The notes under the pieces are model-generated. The model had not been told where the DNA came from, made no database searches, and saw only the letters and a program-made list of their open reading frames with translations. Positions 60,187-64,000 of a DNA stretch of 64,000 nt are shown piece after piece; positions within the stretch are counted from its first letter, which is position 1; every line of letters begins with the position of its first letter. Origin of the DNA: Clostridiales bacterium. Its GTDB lineage: Bacteria > Bacillota > Clostridia > Saccharofermentanales > Saccharofermentanaceae. Both the position numbers and the translations under genes were made by a program. The stretch lies in assembly GCA_017510605.1 (NCBI GenBank), contig JAFWMQ010000015.1:124001-188000 (forward strand), written 5' to 3'.

Positions 60187-62061
60187 ATGTCATACATTGT
60201 TGAATATAATGATGATATGAAGATATGTGCTTTTATCGGAGATATGTACAGGGACTACTCCGCGTCCATCATAAGAAGCATTGACGCCTATGCCAGGAAG
60301 AAAGGGCACAGGGTGGATGTTTTCGGGAACTGCTCAATTCCTACAAGGAATCCGCTTCAGGTAATCGGTTATAAGAGCATATTATCGCTCCCGCCGATTC
60401 ATGAATATGACGGGATCATCTTGTGTGCTGATACGATCGATCAGGCAGGCTTGTCCAAGGAGCTTATAGAAGAATTGCTGAATGATCCTGAAGTTCCGCC
60501 AATCGTCTGTATCAGAGCTGAGATAACCGGTTTTTTCAATGTCGTTCCTGACAACAGGGCGATTATGCATGAGATTGCAAAGTACGTTATAGCAAAGTGT
60601 AAATCGGGTGATATCGGTTTTGTAACCGGAAGAGACGATCTGGCTGATTCGGCCGAGAGAAGAGCAGGATTCGAAGATGCTATGCACGAGGCCGGATATG
60701 AAGTTACTGAAGACAAGATTTTCCACGGCAATTATTGGATCAACCAGGGACCCCAGACCGCAGAGTTCTTTATCCGGGAAGACGGTTCGCTTCCTGAAGC
60801 CATCATCTGTTCGAACGATTATGAGGCCGTCACGCTCATAGATGAACTTATCCAGCGTGGCTATTCGGTACCCGGTGATACCATGATCAGCGGTATTGAT
60901 AACATAGTAGAAGCAGCAGACCACATCCCGTCTCTTACGACCATCGAGATCTCCGAGGAAACGCTCGCAGACGCAGCGATGGACCTTCTCGAAAGGATAC
61001 ACGCAAAAGAGAACTGTGACCTTTACGTTAATGTTCCCGGCACCATTGTAGTCCGTGAGAGTACAGGTGACAGCGACGCGGGCAGAGACGTTTATCAGGT
61101 TTTGCGTGACCTCAAGATCAACAAAGCAGAATCGATCGAGTCAATGAGAGAATACGTTCTTTTAAGTGCTGATTTCGAGGACTGCCTTACGAGAGAGCAT
61201 CTTATTAAAGCAACACTAAGTAATTTTAAAAAAAGAAAATTGTCGAGCGTTAAAGAATGCTATCTTTGCAGGTATTGTGAGAATGACCGGCTTCTGAGCG
61301 GTTATCTTGATAAAGACGGAAATATTATCACCGATGCAGTTTCTTTCCCCAAGGATCTGCTTCTGCCGGAAGGCTTCCTGACCGACAATATCGGAACTGT
61401 TATTTTCCTCCCGATCGCAAACAAGAACGTTGTTTATGGTTACGCTGTCCTTATTGTCGATACTTCTGAATCCGGCTTTATCAATGAGAAGATCGAATTC
61501 ATCTTCATGCAGGTTGGTCAGGTCATCAACAAGCTTGATCTTTATCAGAAGTATTTCGGTATTGCCGATATCATGGATCTTTATACAAAGGATTCGCTCA
61601 CCGGACTTTTGAACCGGAGAGGCTTCGAAAAGAAGATTACAGAACTCTTCGACAAGGAAGGCAACAAACTCTACGATCTCGCAGTCGTTTCGATTGACAT
61701 GGACGGCCTTAAGTACATCAATGATACGTTTGGGCACAGTTCAGGTGATGAATCGATAAAGCAGATCGGCAAGTGCATTTACAACGCGCTTAATCCGAAA
61801 GAATTCGTAGCCAGAATGGGAGGAGACGAATTTGCAGCCATTCTGATTCTTTCCGATGTCGGCAGGATCGGCCAATTTATAAGAAGTGTCAGAAAAAACA
61901 TCAAAGATGCTAATGAGAAGGGCAATTATCCTTATGAATTGAGTGCAAGTATCGGTACCTGCGAACTCGCATCCTGGACTGACCTCGTTGAATGTATGGG
62001 TAAAGCCGATAAAGCGATGTATCTTGAGAAGAAAGCGAAGAAAAAGAACAGGAAAGACTGA
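60187..62061 (+). CDS. Cytoplasmic LacI-type sensor fused to a GGDEF diguanylate cyclase
   Basis: A 624-residue protein without signal peptide or membrane helix. Residues about 10-300 match the periplasmic-binding-protein-like ligand domain of LacI/GalR regulators (DIGFVTGRDDLADSAERRAG near 138, AIICSNDYEAVTLIDELIQR near 205, ISGIDN near 234) but lack the DNA-binding helix-turn-helix. A middle region (about 310-465) with several Cys (CYLCRYCEN) resembles a GAF-like domain. The end (about 470-620) is a GGDEF domain with DSLTGLLNRRGF and an intact ARMGGDEFAA, so c-di-GMP synthesis is likely. The start may instead be ATG 60217. Confidence 0.86.
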   Translation: MSYIVEYNDDMKICAFIGDMYRDYSASIIRSIDAYARKKGHRVDVFGNCSIPTRNPLQVIGYKSILSLPPIHEYDGIILCADTIDQAGLSKELIEELLNDPEVPPIVCIRAEITGFFNVVPDNRAIMHEIAKYVIAKCKSGDIGFVTGRDDLADSAERRAGFEDAMHEAGYEVTEDKIFHGNYWINQGPQTAEFFIREDGSLPEAIICSNDYEAVTLIDELIQRGYSVPGDTMISGIDNIVEAADHIPSLTTIEISEETLADAAMDLLERIHAKENCDLYVNVPGTIVVRESTGDSDAGRDVYQVLRDLKINKAESIESMREYVLLSADFEDCLTREHLIKATLSNFKKRKLSSVKECYLCRYCENDRLLSGYLDKDGNIITDAVSFPKDLLLPEGFLTDNIGTVIFLPIANKNVVYGYAVLIVDTSESGFINEKIEFIFMQVGQVINKLDLYQKYFGIADIMDLYTKDSLTGLLNRRGFEKKITELFDKEGNKLYDLAVVSIDMDGLKYINDTFGHSSGDESIKQIGKCIYNALNPKEFVARMGGDEFAAILILSDVGRIGQFIRSVRKNIKDANEKGNYPYELSASIGTCELASWTDLVECMGKADKAMYLEKKAKKKNRKD

Positions 62062-62142
62062 TGGTTGGTGCGCAATGCACATTAAATGTAAGTAAAAAAC
62101 AAATCGCGGAGACTGGTAAGAATCAGTGCGGTTAAGTTTCTA

Positions 62143-62190
62143 TAAAGGGTCGCTGTTTCGAGCGGCCCTTTAGTATTTATTACTTTTTAA
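62143..62190 (+). terminator. Terminator after the GGDEF gene
   Basis: TAAAGGGTCGCT (62143-62154) and AGCGGCCCTTTA (62161-62172) form a 12-bp stem (one G-U) with a GTTTCG loop, followed by GTATTTATTACTTTTT. Confidence 0.75.
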
Positions 62191-62201
62191 TCAAATTTAG
62201 G

Positions 62202-62230
62202 TTATATTTTTCCCGAAATACGAGTATAAT
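62202..62230 (+). promoter_or_regulatory. Possible promoter of the CAP-domain gene
   Basis: TTATAT (62202-62207), a 17-nt spacer and a perfect TATAAT (62225-62230); the -35 box is weak. Confidence 0.45.
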
Positions 62231-62273
62231 GGTTTTATTGAGTGAGGTCATATAAGAAACGGAGGTTTATTTT

Positions 62274-63506
62274 ATGCGTAAATTAAGACCTATTTTAGCT
62301 GCATTTTTAGTATTTGTTTTCTTCTCATCCAGTGTATTGGCTGACGGTATGTTTCACGCATATGAAGTAACATATACTGTTGATTATGAGTCAGGACGTT
62401 CAATGCTTGATATGATCAATAGTTGGCGTACAAGCGGAGCAGCATGGTATTGGAATAAAGATAATACTACAAAAGTACAATGCGGAAAACTCCAAGCTTT
62501 TTCATACGACTATAATCTTGAGCAGATTGCATATCAGAGAGCTTATGAGATTATTGTACAGTTCGCTCATGAAAGACCTGACGGTACAATGTGTTTCTCT
62601 TGTGAAGCCAATGGTACAAAGACATGGGGTGAATGTATTGCCTATGGTTATGAGAGTGCCTATGATACATATATGCAATGGCGTGAGGATGAATATAAAT
62701 ATGAAGGCCAAGGACATAGAAGAAATATGGCCAGCAAAGATTTTACAGCAATCGGAATAGCTCATATAGTATATCAGGGTATCCATTATTGGGTTCAGGA
62801 ATACGGTTATGAGAATAGTGGTGCCGCTGCAACACCAGCAAAAAGTGGTACTGTAACGGGAAAAGTTATAATTAATACTACTAATCCAAAGAATAAAGTT
62901 CCTTCAGATGGTAAAGAAGTAGCACTCACTAACACAACAACAACAACTACAACACCAGCACCATCAACAACTACTACAACACCAGCACCATCAACAACTA
63001 CAACTACTACAAAACCAACAACTACAACAACTACTACTACAAGACCAACAACTACAACAACAACTACTACAAGACCAACAACTACTACAACAACTACTAC
63101 AAAACCCACCACTACCACAACTTCTACAACATCAACTTATAGCAGATATGTACCTACAACAACTACATCAGTGTATGGTGGTACCGGAACAACAACAACA
63201 ACTACTACAAAACCTACTACTACAACAACCAGTACAACATCAACCTATGGTAGATATGTACCTACAACAACTACATCAGTGTATGGTGGTACCGGAACAA
63301 CATCAACTTATGGCGGTTTTAGACCAACAACTGGTACAACATCAACTTATGGCGGTTATAGACCAACAACCGGTACAACATCTTCTTATAGCAGATATGT
63401 ACCGACAACATCAACTTATGGCGGTTATAGACCAACAACCGGTACAACATCAAATTATGGCAACTATAGACCGATCGGTTCAACATTGCCTTATAGATTT
63501 GTTTAA
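62274..63506 (+). CDS. Secreted CAP-domain protein with a long Thr-rich repeat tail
   Basis: A 410-residue secreted protein starting 8 nt after GGAGGT. Signal peptide about 1-23 (AAFLVFVFFSSSVLADG). A CAP (SCP/PR1) domain spans about 38-185, with FAHERPDG near 98, WGECIAYGY near 117 and GHRRNM near 147. The tail (about 220-410) is almost only Thr, Pro, Ser, Tyr and Gly, with TTTTTTKP blocks and TSTYGGYRPTTGT repeats; a 51-nt stretch at 63144-63194 recurs at 63252-63302. No sortase or membrane signal ends the protein, so it is probably released or held by wall sugars. The gene is richer in A/T and ACA/ACT codons than its neighbours. Confidence 0.85.
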   Translation: MRKLRPILAAFLVFVFFSSSVLADGMFHAYEVTYTVDYESGRSMLDMINSWRTSGAAWYWNKDNTTKVQCGKLQAFSYDYNLEQIAYQRAYEIIVQFAHERPDGTMCFSCEANGTKTWGECIAYGYESAYDTYMQWREDEYKYEGQGHRRNMASKDFTAIGIAHIVYQGIHYWVQEYGYENSGAAATPAKSGTVTGKVIINTTNPKNKVPSDGKEVALTNTTTTTTTPAPSTTTTTPAPSTTTTTTKPTTTTTTTTRPTTTTTTTTRPTTTTTTTTKPTTTTTSTTSTYSRYVPTTTTSVYGGTGTTTTTTTKPTTTTTSTTSTYGRYVPTTTTSVYGGTGTTSTYGGFRPTTGTTSTYGGYRPTTGTTSSYSRYVPTTSTYGGYRPTTGTTSNYGNYRPIGSTLPYRFV

Positions 63507-63554
63507 TCCTATAACGCCAACAATCGGATAGTATTATCTGAATCTGATTAACGG

Positions 63555-63597
63555 GCTGTCTCAAAAGTGGTTTTCCACTGATGAGACAGCTTTTTTC
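63555..63597 (+). terminator. Intrinsic terminator after the CAP-domain gene
   Basis: GCTGTCTCA (63555-63563) and TGAGACAGC (63582-63590) enclose an inner AGTGG/CCACT hairpin, followed by six T. Confidence 0.92.
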
Positions 63598-63689
63598 TGC
63601 GATAAATAAGCAATTCATTCGGTTTTTCGGTTAGAATGGAAAGATATAAACTAAATATAAATAATGCAAATCAGAAGAGGTTTATAAAT

Positions 63690-64000
63690 TTGAACCAGCA
63701 TTACGACATAATAATTATCGGAGCCGGAGTTTCGGGGTGCGCTATTGCCAGGGAGCTGTCAAAGTATGATGCAAAGATCCTCGTTTTTGAGAAGGACGAA
63801 GATGTATGTTGTGGCACTTCTAAAGCTAATAGTGCCATTATTCATGCCGGCTACGATGCCAAACCCGGTTCTCTCAAGGCAAAGATGAATATCAGAGGCA
63901 ATGAGCTAATGACAAAGCTTGCTGAAGAACTGGATATTCCATTTAAGCGTATCGGTTCACTTGTTGTCTGCACTGATGAAGCATTGAGGGAAGGTATAGA
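63690..64000 (+). CDS. FAD-dependent oxidoreductase, glycerol-3-phosphate dehydrogenase-like (3' end outside window)
   Basis: The first 103 residues of an FAD enzyme. The start is a TTG 9 nt after AGAGG. The dinucleotide-binding motif GAGVSGCAIARELSKY at about residue 11 and FEKDEDV at about 34 mark the FAD fold. GTSKANSAIIHAGYDAKPGS near 44 is typical of the anaerobic glycerol-3-phosphate dehydrogenase (GlpA-like) and L-2-hydroxyglutarate oxidase group in Firmicutes. The rest lies beyond the window edge, so the exact substrate is open. Confidence 0.85.
   Translation, partial: MNQHYDIIIIGAGVSGCAIARELSKYDAKILVFEKDEDVCCGTSKANSAIIHAGYDAKPGSLKAKMNIRGNELMTKLAEELDIPFKRIGSLVVCTDEALREGI

Noticed and set aside
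62807..63118. Minus-strand open frame coding for a Val/Gly-rich, apparently membrane-like protein
   Set aside because: It is the complement of the Thr-rich repeat tail of the CAP-domain gene (ACA/ACC codons read backwards give Val). There is no ribosome site or promoter.

Overview
The window is a 64 kb piece of a Gram-positive, low-to-medium G+C chromosome, most likely a Clostridia member (an Oscillospirales or Saccharofermentans-like anaerobe; the exact taxon is inferred and unsure). Reasons: a PASTA kinase/PP2C/RsgA/Rpe/ThiN operon, a phenylalanine T-box before pheST, mini-RNase III after cysS, a YerC-type TrpR relative, sortase with an SPKTG substrate, VaFE and DUF5702 proteins, Shine-Dalgarno-led genes and many TTG starts. 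Nearly everything is chromosomal core; no phage, IS element or CRISPR array was seen.

Layout. 0-7.8 kb: 3' part of holA, NADP-isocitrate dehydrogenase, a SEC-C protein, mreC-mreD-PBP2, then a degenerate methylglyoxal-synthase-like gene overlapping a glyoxalase-II-like hydrolase. 7.8-11.8 kb: T-box and pheST. 11.9-14.6 kb: a three-gene TadE/TadG-like (DUF5702) group without Tad motor genes. 14.7-20.3 kb: small membrane protein, TrpR-like regulator with an insertion, secA, purine nucleoside phosphorylase, adenosylhomocysteinase. 20.9-29.9 kb: def-fmt-rsmB-rlmN-prpC-prkC-rsgA-rpe-thiN, a tightly packed and widely conserved Firmicutes operon coupling translation quality, ribosome maturation and cell-wall signalling. 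30-38.8 kb: a DUF5688 gene, a 2283-residue sortase-anchored surface protein (subtilase-like, thioester-like, CnaB and VaFE domains) and its sortase. 38.8-43.4 kb: aminotransferase, PD-(D/E)XK-like protein, degenerate GGDEF-EAL protein, YraN. 43.5-50.9 kb: aminotransferase-purB, an unassigned structured RNA, cysS-mrnC-rlmB-lipoprotein. 50.9-56.2 kb: tyrosine phosphatase, tRNA-Arg, nicotinamidase-like hydrolase, trigger factor, argJ and a tRNA His-Gln-Lys cluster. 56.6-64 kb: SH3/NlpC-P60 hydrolase, M20 dipeptidase, sugar transferase, a LacI-sensor GGDEF protein, a Thr-rich CAP-domain secreted protein and the start of an FAD oxidoreductase.

The most unusual signal is a family of intergenic arrays built from GTCGG dyads (about 20.3-20.7, 40.1-40.3, 46.3-46.4 and 54.0-54.4 kb). 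The half-sites keep fixed distances (29 nt in one array, 26-28 nt in the others, with 31-nt direct periods in two arrays and 52-53-nt periods in another), and a secondary CGAAAAT motif recurs inside them. I do not recognise this as a described element. Other points worth following are the probable stand-alone structured RNA before cysS, the catalytically degenerate methylglyoxal-synthase relative, the TrpR-like protein with a split helix-turn-helix, and the subtilase/thioester/VaFE surface protein paired with a sortase that seems to lack the usual arginine.
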